Source: a virus. Taken from it: DNA of 64,000 nucleotides. The position numbers and the translations under genes were made by a program. The notes under the pieces were generated by a model. It was given only the letters and a program-made list of their open reading frames with translations. It was not told the origin of the DNA and made no database searches. Position 1 is the stretch's first letter, and every line of letters begins with the position of its first letter. Shown piece by piece: positions 52,576 through 59,559 of this stretch. The DNA lies in IMG/VR virus record IMGVR_UViG_3300037852_000186, positions 1-64,000 of that record. One strand, written 5' to 3'.

Positions 52576-52767
52576 CTAAAGATATTCTGCCGCATATCGG
52601 ACCTTCGTAAGTAGTACCTGGCGGATCACGTCTTCAATCTGAAGCTTCGACATTCCATAGTCAGACGCCATTTGTTCCAAGGAATCTCTGCGCATGAATC
52701 GCGCAACGATGCGCGCATTGCGGTCCCGCAGGCGTTGGACCGTATCATCAGTCGTTGTGTTTACCAT
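52576..52767 (-). CDS. Small HTH-like protein
   Basis: 63 aa from the ATG at 52767, GGGAGG upstream and overlapping the terminase small subunit end. LRDRNARIVARFMRRDSLEQ then MASDYGMSKLQIEDVIRQ looks like a sigma or resolvase-type HTH. May regulate or assist packaging. No exact family. Confidence 0.6.
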   Translation of the reverse strand: MVNTTTDDTVQRLRDRNARIVARFMRRDSLEQMASDYGMSKLQIEDVIRQVLLTKVRYAAEYL

Positions 52768-53263
52768 TGCGTCCTCCCAGCAGCTCCGCGCGCTTATCAT
52801 TAATGGTCAGCGGCTCGCGGCGCACTGGCTGAACCTCGATAGAGCGCTCGTCGGTCGGTTGCGCCGCTTGCAATTGATTGAGCAGGGTCTGGCGGAGCAA
52901 CGAGACGAGGTCGGAGGATAGACCAGCTTGGCGTATCGTTTGGCTCGGGGTTTCGGACTCGGAGGGCTTCGTCCAGCCGCACCGCCGTTCGAGAAAGAAA
53001 GCTTTGTCAGGGAATGAACCGGCCAAGGCGTCTTGAACTAAACGGTCTGATACTAGAGATTCAATCTCGGCTTTTCCTTTTTGTAAGGCTTCCGCAAAAT
53101 GCGCATAATCACGTTTCCGTTGATAGAGAGTCGTAAGAGAAATATCAAGCACACTAGCGATTTTCTCTTGGGTCAGCCCCCGCCCAGCAAGCGTCCTTAC
53201 TTGCGCTAGATCGGGGGGTTCCCATCGCGGTCTGCCTCTTGGGCGTTTAACTTCAGTATCCAT
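52748..53263 (-). CDS. Probable terminase small subunit (HTH)
   Basis: 171 aa. N-terminal HTH: LAQVRTLAGRGLTQEKIASV then LDISLTTLYQRKRDYAHFAE, followed by AEIESLVSDRLVQDALAGSF and FFLERRCGWTKP, the small terminase pattern (phBC6A51/Mu gp27 style). It recognises the packaging site. It starts the virion gene array on the minus strand. Confidence 0.75.
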   Translation of the reverse strand: MDTEVKRPRGRPRWEPPDLAQVRTLAGRGLTQEKIASVLDISLTTLYQRKRDYAHFAEALQKGKAEIESLVSDRLVQDALAGSFPDKAFFLERRCGWTKPSESETPSQTIRQAGLSSDLVSLLRQTLLNQLQAAQPTDERSIEVQPVRREPLTINDKRAELLGGRNGKHND

Positions 53264-53363
53264 AATAAAAGCCGCCGCCCCTTACCGTAGCACGGGCGCG
53301 GTGTCGGCCCAATAGACAGGTGGGTGGTTGACAAACGTCGTCAGTGTGTGCAAGTATGCAGTT
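53264..53363. promoter_or_regulatory. Divergent region, terminase / RHH operon, with candidate promoter
   Basis: A divergent spacer. On the plus strand TTGACA at 53328-53333 is a perfect -35, with a weak -10 (CAAGTAT) about 17 nt on. Both the virion operon and the RHH operon would be read from here, so it is also a natural site for autoregulation by the RHH protein. Inferred only. Confidence 0.3.
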
Positions 53364-53381
53364 ATGCAAGCACAAAGCATT

Positions 53382-53537
53382 ATGAACGTTCAGATAAGAA
53401 TGTCGCCAGAGCTGCGAGTAGAGCTGGGACAACTTGCACTTTCACGTAACGCCAGCCTAAACGCCACGATTTGTGAACTACTCGAACGGGCCGTTAAGGT
53501 CCTCAACGCTACTAGCCCTCGAAAGGGAACAGAATAA
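53382..53537 (+). CDS. Ribbon-helix-helix (Arc-like) DNA-binding protein
   Basis: 51 aa from the ATG at 53382 (53364 is an alternative). MNVQIRMSPELRVELGQLAL then SRNASLNATICELLERAVKV is an Arc/MetJ-type fold. In conjugative systems TrwA and TraY are RHH relaxosome proteins binding oriT; in phages Arc is a regulator. Here it lies between packaging and relaxase genes, so both roles are possible. Confidence 0.72.
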   Translation: MNVQIRMSPELRVELGQLALSRNASLNATICELLERAVKVLNATSPRKGTE

Positions 53538-53642
53538 ATGGCAATACCTTTAGTGCGAGAACAAGCGGGCTCCCTCTACGCCCGATTTCAAAGCAGCATG
53601 AATAATCCAACCCAAGCCTGCCAGCCAGCGAAAGGGAACAGA

Positions 53643-53831
53643 ATGAGAACGACAAAGCCCAAGTTTGAAGTCTATCTCGGCGGCGAATGGTGCCGCACCA
53701 CGCAAGCCACCATTCAGTCTAGCGGCTGGCTCCATTACGAGTTGAGAGATCGAACCATCGGCCTCATGCCGCCTAAGAAGTGGCGCCTTGTCGAAGCCAA
53801 CGCTACTAACCGAACCAAGGAAACCACGTGA
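53643..53831 (+). CDS. Small protein, unknown (plus-strand operon)
   Basis: 62 aa from the ATG at 53643, preceded by AAAGGGAACAGA; the same leader also ends the RHH gene at about 53523, suggesting a small duplication. It contains KFEVYLGGEWCRTTQATIQS and LHYELRDRTIGLMPPKKW, beta-like. A longer reading to 53538 also has this leader. Function unknown. Confidence 0.52.
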   Translation: MRTTKPKFEVYLGGEWCRTTQATIQSSGWLHYELRDRTIGLMPPKKWRLVEANATNRTKETT

Positions 53832-54112
53832 AAACGAATCTGAAACCATGTAGAAAATGCGGCAGAGAAGTCGCGATAGGCGCAACTATTTGCCCCGGTT
53901 GCGGAGTGCTGGGTCCCGCGCCCTGGATGCCCTTCTCACCGTGGTATGCAGTCGGCGGCTTTGTTGTTTTAGTTGTGTCGTTGGCGTCTGTTGGTCGGAT
54001 AAAAACACATTGCGAACTAACCGAAGGCTCAGCAATCACGCTGGGCCTTTTCATTTCCCTTCTGGCACCAGCTTCGCCAGCATCTCACGAATGTGCGCGT
54101 CAATCATCGTAA
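53828..54112 (+). CDS. Zinc ribbon-membrane protein (plus-strand operon)
   Basis: 94 aa, GTG start with AAGGAAA upstream and GTGA overlap with the preceding gene. CRKCGREVAIGATICPGCG is a zinc ribbon, followed by one membrane segment (YAVGGFVVLVVSLASVG). The last 30 codons cross a terminator hairpin and the convergent gene. Same design as the gene at 32338. Possibly a superinfection or entry exclusion protein. Confidence 0.6.
   Translation: MKTNLKPCRKCGREVAIGATICPGCGVLGPAPWMPFSPWYAVGGFVVLVVSLASVGRIKTHCELTEGSAITLGLFISLLAPASPASHECARQSS
54026..54056 (+). terminator. Rho-independent terminator of the RHH operon
   Basis: Stem GGCTCAG / CTGGGCC (7 bp with one G-T pair), loop CAATCACG, then TTTTCATTT. 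Oriented for plus-strand transcripts. It lies inside the 3' part of the zinc ribbon gene. Confidence 0.6.
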
Positions 54113-54260
54113 TCCGAATCCCCGAAGCGTGCAGATACTCGTAGAGGATTAGATGGTGGCAGCGCTCTTCCGGCGTTGAGTCCTCTACGAGCTTACGAAC
54201 GGCATCTTCTATCTTTTTCCGCTTCGCTAGGCGCTTCGCGACAGTGTCTGGCGATACCAT
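54051..54260 (-). CDS. Small helical protein, unknown
   Basis: 69 aa, TGATG overlap with the upstream gene. Basic and helical (TVAKRLAKRKKIEDAVRKLV). Last gene of the conjugation transcript before the convergent operon. Could be DNA binding; family not recognised. Confidence 0.55.
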   Translation of the reverse strand: MVSPDTVAKRLAKRKKIEDAVRKLVEDSTPEERCHHLILYEYLHASGIRITMIDAHIREMLAKLVPEGK

Positions 54261-54607
54261 CAGTTCGGCAATTCCTTCTCTGCGTGCGCCGCCATCTCGT
54301 CGCCTGCCCGCAACTCCGCAATCAACTCGTCTTCGCTGGCGTAGGCATGCAAAGCGTGCGAGAAAATGCGGCCCGAGGGATCACGAAAGGCTACCCAAAG
54401 ATCGGCCATCGAAGAGAAGCCGTCGGGCGAAATGCCGATAACGTCGTCGCAGCCGACTGTCCCGTCGTCGTGCTCGGGACAGGGTTCGGTGGTGTGTTCA
54501 ACGCGCCATGCAATGATGCGAACGGAGAAGAGTTGACCGTCGAGCCAGCCGAGATTCCACCAGCCGTGTTCGCGGGGTAGGACGGTTGCGGGTTCTTTCT
54601 TTTTCAA
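54260..54607 (-). CDS. Conjugation-cluster protein, unknown
   Basis: 115 aa from a TTG at 54607 with AAGGAG six bases upstream, which decides against the longer readings overlapping the relaxase. LPREHGWWNLGWLDGQLFSV, then VGCDDVIGISPDGFSSMADL and a C-terminal helical stretch. No family recognised; it follows the relaxase gene. Confidence 0.6.
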   Translation of the reverse strand: MKKKEPATVLPREHGWWNLGWLDGQLFSVRIIAWRVEHTTEPCPEHDDGTVGCDDVIGISPDGFSSMADLWVAFRDPSGRIFSHALHAYASEDELIAELRAGDEMAAHAEKELPN

Positions 54608-54626
54608 AGCAGTTCTCCTTGTTGCG

Positions 54627-55580
54627 TTAGTGTCCCATTCCGCGCGATTGCCCGTACTCTCGGCTACGCCCATATTTATAATCATCGTCCTCGAAAGATC
54701 CCACTTTCGGGCTTCCGTCATGCTCGTATGTGGGCGTCGGCGTGAGGCCAATTCCTAGCTGCAAGTCGCGTTCTTTCCATTGCTGTTTAAGATAATTCAT
54801 GTCGAAGGTTCCGCGCGCACGACGGTCAATGACCGATGCTAAGTTCGCCGCGTGTGGATGCCAACCGTGCGCTGAGATAATCTGCTCGATTTGTTCTTTA
54901 CGCTGCGAGAATGCACGGATATGAAGGCGGTCGTATCCAGCTAATTCCCATTCGCCTTTCGCGCTGGTGGTTTTGATGTCGTACCCCAATTGCTTAACGC
55001 GATACTGCATCTCCTCTCGATAGACGTTAGTGCCTTGCTGGCTGTGTCGAAAGATCTGGTATTTGTCGAGCGCTCGCCACTCACCATCCGGACGCTGCGT
55101 CATGTTCATTAGAACAACGTGCGTGTGAACTTGCGGATCGGGCAGTTGCAGACCAACTGGTCGTGCGAGCGTGTGCTGGAAGGATGCTGCCACGAGCTTG
55201 CCAGTAATCGTAGAGTATTGACCGTGATGACTCACCATCGCATAGCGTTCCATGTGGTAGAAGGCTGCTTCTGCTGCGGCAGCATGCGCTGGAATCAGCC
55301 GCTCGTCTCCGCGTACAAGGGCCTGAATCGAAATGGACTTGGGAGCAGAGTACCCTACTTGCCAGCCGGCGCGGTGTTCCGTCCCTTCGCGAGTCGCAAC
55401 AAGCAACCCCCCGAATGGACTATAGCCACGGAGCGCGCAGCCAAAATCAAATCCATTAGCACGCGCGTCGCCGATCAATCCGAGGCTCTCGGCACCATGT
55501 CCAATCCACTGACCGACTTCGTTGATGAAATATCTTTGCGTTCCCGTTGCGGTCAGTGGCACTGGCGAGATCGTCATCAA
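54627..55580 (-). CDS. Relaxase, MOBF / TrwC type, relaxase domain only
   Basis: About 317 aa. TrwC-like pattern: an N-terminal Tyr (GTQRYFINEVG), WIGHGAESLGLIG, GWQVGYSAPKSISI, and the metal-binding histidines H140, H156 and H158 (FQHTLARP, DPQVHTHVVLMN; counted from the GTG at 55592). It would nick oriT and carry the strand through the secretion channel. There is no helicase part (TrwC is 966 aa) and the second Tyr pair is missing. Start ambiguous: AGGAGG precedes a TTG at 55580 and an ATG at 55577. Confidence 0.85.
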   Translation of the reverse strand: MMTISPVPLTATGTQRYFINEVGQWIGHGAESLGLIGDARANGFDFGCALRGYSPFGGLLVATREGTEHRAGWQVGYSAPKSISIQALVRGDERLIPAHAAAAEAAFYHMERYAMVSHHGQYSTITGKLVAASFQHTLARPVGLQLPDPQVHTHVVLMNMTQRPDGEWRALDKYQIFRHSQQGTNVYREEMQYRVKQLGYDIKTTSAKGEWELAGYDRLHIRAFSQRKEQIEQIISAHGWHPHAANLASVIDRRARGTFDMNYLKQQWKERDLQLGIGLTPTPTYEHDGSPKVGSFEDDDYKYGRSREYGQSRGMGH

Positions 55581-55595
55581 GTGGGGCAACACCTC

Positions 55596-56183
55596 CTAGA
55601 ATAGAGTGATACGCCTAGAACCTTTCGCGGAATTGCAAGGCCGACAGGCAGCAACCACGTTTTCTTTAACGTGCAAACCACCCTTGCAAAGTGGAATTAC
55701 ATGGTCCATCGTAAGGCGTTTGCATTTTTTCTTGCACCAGTAACAGCGCCCCTTCGCTCGCGATAAAATCGCGCGCCATTCACTCCTAGCTAGAGTGGTT
55801 ACGGGGGTTGCATATTTTCTAGCTCGCCGCCGTTGGTCATCTATTACGCGTTGTTCTTTGTTACGATCCGAACTGCGATAAATCAGAGAGCGTAAGGAAT
55901 GCTTACGCCATGTATTGAAATATAATCGTCGCGGAGCGGTGGCGTTGTAATGTCGACGAGTGGATACGCCTTTTGGTGAAGACCTGTATCGTTTTCTGGT
56001 TAAGACTCCGCGTTGCGATTGACCGTATCGTTGCGCTGCACGAGCCCAGCTTTGCTTAGTCGCGATTATCTTACAGGCTGGACAAAATGCTGGTCTCCTA
56101 AGTCCTTTTGTAATGACGACTGCTGGAGCTTGGCATCGAGGACAATCTCTTAATAGACCTGGAAATATACTTTCACCTGGCAT
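55596..56183 (-). CDS. HNH endonuclease between relaxase and coupling genes
   Basis: 195 aa. Zinc-binding N-terminus (CPRCQAP...FCPACK), basic middle, and HNH core CYWCKKKCKRLTMDHVIPLC, KGGLHVKENVVAACRPCNSA. The core is close to the HNH gene at 50119-50433. It interrupts the relaxase-coupling protein pair. Confidence 0.87.
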   Translation of the reverse strand: MPGESIFPGLLRDCPRCQAPAVVITKGLRRPAFCPACKIIATKQSWARAAQRYGQSQRGVLTRKRYRSSPKGVSTRRHYNATAPRRLYFNTWRKHSLRSLIYRSSDRNKEQRVIDDQRRRARKYATPVTTLARSEWRAILSRAKGRCYWCKKKCKRLTMDHVIPLCKGGLHVKENVVAACRPCNSAKGSRRITLF

Positions 56184-56189
56184 ATTGTT

Positions 56190-57941
56190 TTATCGAGGCA
56201 AGAACCCCGCGATGTTTTGAATCATATGTGCCTCCTCGATCTTAATTGGCGCGCGGTCACGACCAGCGCAACAGAGATAGCCGTGGAAGCGTTCAAGGAG
56301 AAGCAATTCCGCTGGCGTAACCAAATGACGGCTGAGCCGATGCGGCGCGAGATTCAGCCCTTCCCGATAGTCGCTAACACCCGTGACCATCGTAGTATCG
56401 AAACGATCCGCTTCTTGGCTGTTTAATACTTTGCTCGCCCATTCTGCTGTTTCGGCTCCTCCACATTGCAAGATGACTTTAGTCGCCGCACCGTTGGTGA
56501 GCACGCTTGCTTCATCGCGTCCGTAAATTCGATTAAGCTGGGCGACATCCTGAAAGCCGAGGTATACAGCGATGCCCCTCTTTCGCCCCCGCGCGATAGC
56601 CTTCTCAACATTGCTCTGGTGACCGAGACTCGGAAGTTCGTCGAGCATAACATGAACCCGTTGAGTATAAGTTTCTTGAAACATTAGCCATCTAATCAGT
56701 GTGTCGATCCAAATGGCTTGCAGGGGAAAAAGGGCGTCCTTAGTGTCTTCACTAGAAGTGAGGAAAATCCATCCTTCTGGTTTAGCCGCCCATTCGCGAG
56801 CACTCCACGTGCGCGCGCCTTGTGTCGGTAAATGATAGAACGGTTTGAGTGCGTTCGACGCGGTCGCGACGATTCCAGAACCTTGGTCGTGTGCTTGCGG
56901 ATCGATTAGGTTATACGCAGCATCTGTGAGCACGCCTCGATTGGCTCGAAACTGTTTCTGCATCTCGATACGCGGCATCGCAAGAAATGAGTGCAAGGCT
57001 GGAATGTCCCTCGCTACTGCGAAGATACCTTCAATCAAAGTACGCGCTGATAGACGGAAGAATTCACCTGAGTCGCTAGCAGCTCCTCTCGGATTCGGTC
57101 GAACAAGAGAAGCAGCCATCGCTTGTACATCAACCTCGAACATGGTGGGCCGGAACTCGAACCAAGGCGTCCATCTCAGATCGTAACGCTGGTCGAATGG
57201 ATTGAGAATGATGTCGCTCGGCTTGTAGAACTCTTGAACAAATTCACAATCAGGATCGAAAATAACCGCGATTTCTCCACGCTGCCGAATCTGTCGGAGA
57301 AGATGACGAAGAATAGTAGACTTGCCCATGCCAGATTTGCCAGCGATAAGCATGTGCTCGGTTTCGATGTTAGGTTCTAGGGTGACATCACCGATACGCA
57401 GCCCGGTTGATACGGGCGCCTTGGGTGTGACGTACGGGCGGACTCGCTGCCAGTATGAACGCCATCCGTGTATCCGATAGTTAAGCGCGGACGCTGAAAT
57501 CATTTGAACTCCTCGAATGTGTTGCAGCTCCTTTGCGCTTCGTTGTGCGAAGAGTGCAACTCCAATGATTGCGATTGGCGGTAACAGTGGCCAGCCCCAA
57601 CAAGATTGTACACACCACGCCGGAAAGCTTTGATGATAGCCGGCTGGACCGGATAGCCATGCACTCAACGATCCAAGTTCATACCATTGTCTGTTGAAGG
57701 GGACGGGCGCATTGGTGAGGTATGTACCGACAAATGGAATATTCGCGATCAAGCTGTACGGCGCCCACGACCAGAAATATACATGATGTAACAGTGGATA
57801 AGTTCTTCGCCACACAACGATAAGCGTGCAAACTACCCAAGCCAGCAGCGCACCACGGAAGATTTTGCTCCATATACTGCTGGCCATCCGACCCATAATT
57901 CCGACGGCTTGTAGTCGCGCAATTCCAGCCGAATATGCCAT
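56190..57941 (-). CDS. Type IV coupling protein, VirD4 / TrwB-TraD type
   Basis: 583 aa. N-terminal membrane segments (about 30-45 and 117-132), then the T4SS-DNA-binding ATPase: Walker A AGKSGMGKS (200-208), IFDPDCEFVQEFY, Walker B VHVMLDELPSLG (429-440), RGRKRGIAVYLGFQDVAQLN and VILQCGGAETAEW. It brings the relaxase-DNA complex to the channel. Order relaxase/coupling matches MOBF systems. Purine-rich AAAAGGCG before the ATG. Confidence 0.9.
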   Translation of the reverse strand: MAYSAGIARLQAVGIMGRMASSIWSKIFRGALLAWVVCTLIVVWRRTYPLLHHVYFWSWAPYSLIANIPFVGTYLTNAPVPFNRQWYELGSLSAWLSGPAGYHQSFPAWCVQSCWGWPLLPPIAIIGVALFAQRSAKELQHIRGVQMISASALNYRIHGWRSYWQRVRPYVTPKAPVSTGLRIGDVTLEPNIETEHMLIAGKSGMGKSTILRHLLRQIRQRGEIAVIFDPDCEFVQEFYKPSDIILNPFDQRYDLRWTPWFEFRPTMFEVDVQAMAASLVRPNPRGAASDSGEFFRLSARTLIEGIFAVARDIPALHSFLAMPRIEMQKQFRANRGVLTDAAYNLIDPQAHDQGSGIVATASNALKPFYHLPTQGARTWSAREWAAKPEGWIFLTSSEDTKDALFPLQAIWIDTLIRWLMFQETYTQRVHVMLDELPSLGHQSNVEKAIARGRKRGIAVYLGFQDVAQLNRIYGRDEASVLTNGAATKVILQCGGAETAEWASKVLNSQEADRFDTTMVTGVSDYREGLNLAPHRLSRHLVTPAELLLLERFHGYLCCAGRDRAPIKIEEAHMIQNIAGFLPR

Positions 57942-58055
57942 TTATAGTTTCGCCTTTTGTTTGTGAGGGTGGGTTAGACGCGAACGGATTCAGGCATAGT
58001 TCCTTGCCAACATAACGCTCCGTCATTCGCCTAACGAAGAGCTGTTTCGCAAGGA
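57942..58055. repeat. Intergenic region with inverted repeat near coupling gene
   Basis: The only sizeable gap in the conjugation module. TAGTTCCTTGC (57997-58007) and GCAAGGACTA (58049-58058) form an imperfect inverted repeat around a smaller TTCG/CGAA hairpin (58027-58037). It may be a regulator site or part of an oriT; a nic site cannot be identified. Confidence 0.35.
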
Positions 58056-58148
58056 CTATGACTGCACATCACCAATACTAATTGCCCCGACGTTAAGGGA
58101 TCTGTAATCGCGCCTTGGGGGAGGGTTTACAAAGTTGGCGCGTACCAT
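58056..58148 (-). CDS. 30-aa candidate gene
   Basis: ATG directly after the stop of the membrane gene, reading MVRANFVNPPPRRDYRSLNV then GAISIGDVQS. Its stop lies in the inverted repeat. Coupling is its only support. Confidence 0.3.
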   Translation of the reverse strand: MVRANFVNPPPRRDYRSLNVGAISIGDVQS

Positions 58149-58149
58149 T

Positions 58150-58557
58150 TCAGATAACCCCAGCAAAGGCCAAGCACACAATATTGACGAGAAACCAGCC
58201 GACAAAAAAACGAAGCGGCCAGTGTCCCTCGGCTCTGACGACGAGGTCAATTAGCAGTGCGGTAGGAATGATCGCCCAAGGTGGATGAGCCGTGCAAAGC
58301 CAGTACAACCAGACCGCAACCAATAGAATTCTGAGCTTGCCATAGAACGGATTGCCGTAGCGATCTCGGGTTATCCACCATCGTGGGAAGCGGTTTAGGA
58401 AGATGCTTGTCCATGAGTGAGATGCGATTTGGATGGTGGTTTTTCCCCGGTTCGGCAGCTTGTCCTGCTCGTTCCATTCATGGAGGCAGTCAGCCCATCC
58501 CTGCTCGTGACCACGGTAGTAGGATCGTTCGTCGGTATCCGTCCAGCTTGGGTTCAT
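58150..58557 (-). CDS. Membrane protein of the T4SS cluster, unknown
   Basis: 135 aa, ATGA overlap with the VirB3-like gene. A soluble N-terminus (SYYRGHEQGWADCLHEWNEQ) is followed by about three membrane segments (ILLVAVWLYWL, AIIPTALLIDLVV, FVGWFLVNIVCLAFAG). Role in the secretion machine is likely from context only. Confidence 0.6.
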   Translation of the reverse strand: MNPSWTDTDERSYYRGHEQGWADCLHEWNEQDKLPNRGKTTIQIASHSWTSIFLNRFPRWWITRDRYGNPFYGKLRILLVAVWLYWLCTAHPPWAIIPTALLIDLVVRAEGHWPLRFFVGWFLVNIVCLAFAGVI

Positions 58558-59102
58558 TCGGGACTCCTAATGTGAGGAATTCGCAGCGCTTCCAAGTAAG
58601 TTTTCATGTAATCGGCGTCACGTTCGCTGAGGATTCGGATAGCTGCTTGAACGGGGCCGCCAAACAAAACAGCGACAACCGCGAGATGCCAGTTCAGGTT
58701 CATCAGGGCCCACAATCCTAAGAGCATGGTGATGCTGATATTGATCTGGGAGAGTTCCCGTTCGCCGCCCATGAGGAGCTTGTCTTTTTGCAGACAGGTA
58801 AAAACCCTATGTCCAGAGCCGCTGTGCCCACTGGTGGAAGGTGATGGCGTGCTGCCGATGGATGTTGCGAGCTTGCCCTTTGGGCGTTGGACGGGTGGTC
58901 CATACTGGCGTTTTTGAACTTGGGACTTTGTAGGTTCTGGAATCAATGCGCCAGTTGGAATGGCTGGTGGAGGACTAACCGCTGGTGCCGGCGCGAGTGG
59001 TCGCGGTCTCCCACCGGAGAGTTCCCAGTTGTCCGCTGGAATGCCATCCCCGCTGCTAGCCCATGCCTGATTTCCTAAGTAATGATCGCCTCTGTCGTAC
59101 AA
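58554..59102 (-). CDS. VirB3 / TrbD-like protein with proline-rich N-terminal extension
   Basis: 182 aa, TTG start with AGGGGG upstream. Residues about 100-182 have the TrbD pattern: LMGGERELSQINISITMLLG, LNWHLAVVAVLFGG and RDADYMKTYLEALRI. VirB3 sits in the inner membrane with VirB4. The first 95 residues are Pro/Ser-rich (PRPLAPAPAVSPPPAIPTG) and absent from usual VirB3 (about 90-110 aa). Followed by VirB4 in the usual genes order, here across an HNH gene. Confidence 0.75.
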   Translation of the reverse strand: MYDRGDHYLGNQAWASSGDGIPADNWELSGGRPRPLAPAPAVSPPPAIPTGALIPEPTKSQVQKRQYGPPVQRPKGKLATSIGSTPSPSTSGHSGSGHRVFTCLQKDKLLMGGERELSQINISITMLLGLWALMNLNWHLAVVAVLFGGPVQAAIRILSERDADYMKTYLEALRIPHIRSPE

Positions 59103-59122
59103 TGAGCGAGTCCCCCTATTTA

Positions 59123-59548
59123 TTAGCTGGCATTACCGATGTTGGCCTTGAGGCGATGATACCGTCGGTTCGCAGCAGCTCTGTGGCAAACGCTGCATCT
59201 TCGGTGTCCCGTTTTTTTGTTGACTATATCGAGCGGATGGCCATGTATGCAGAGGCCATTGCGTATAGGTCTTCGGCCAGCAATTTGTTCTTTCGGTGTT
59301 GCCCACCTACAATTTGACGGTTCATAGTTACCGTTCGGATCTGGATACCGGTCTAACGTCTTGCCTACTGGCCGTTCATTCATATCAGCTAGAAAGTTGG
59401 CAAAGTCGCTCCATCGTTCGCAGATAGTTATGCCCCTCCCTCCATAAAGATCGTAATGGACATGTTTAGGATTGAGACAACGTTCCCGCATGTGAACCCA
59501 GCTTCGATAAGTGGGTGTGTCTGTATGTCGATGTGTGCTACGGCCCAT
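59123..59548 (-). CDS. HNH-type homing endonuclease between virB4 and virB3
   Basis: 141 aa from the ATG at 59548 with AGGGGT upstream. Pattern: YRSWVHMRERCLNPKHVHYD, YGGRGITICERWSDFANFLA, DRYPDPNGNYEPSNCRWATP, typical of a phage HNH/AP2-like endonuclease family, plus a C-terminal zinc motif (CIHGHPL...CSVCHRAA). Inserted inside the T4SS operon on the same strand. Confidence 0.82.
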   Translation of the reverse strand: MGRSTHRHTDTPTYRSWVHMRERCLNPKHVHYDLYGGRGITICERWSDFANFLADMNERPVGKTLDRYPDPNGNYEPSNCRWATPKEQIAGRRPIRNGLCIHGHPLDIVNKKTGHRRCSVCHRAAANRRYHRLKANIGNAS

Positions 59549-59559
59549 TATTACCCCTA

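Noticed and set aside
11-53263. A tailocin or other headless contractile system
   Set aside because: Terminase, protease/scaffold and major capsid genes are present, so a phage origin is more likely, although the missing portal keeps the question partly open.
57679-58026. A 115-aa minus-strand frame across the start of the coupling gene
   Set aside because: It overlaps the VirD4 gene in another frame and lacks any recognisable domain; the VirD4 start at 57941 is better supported.
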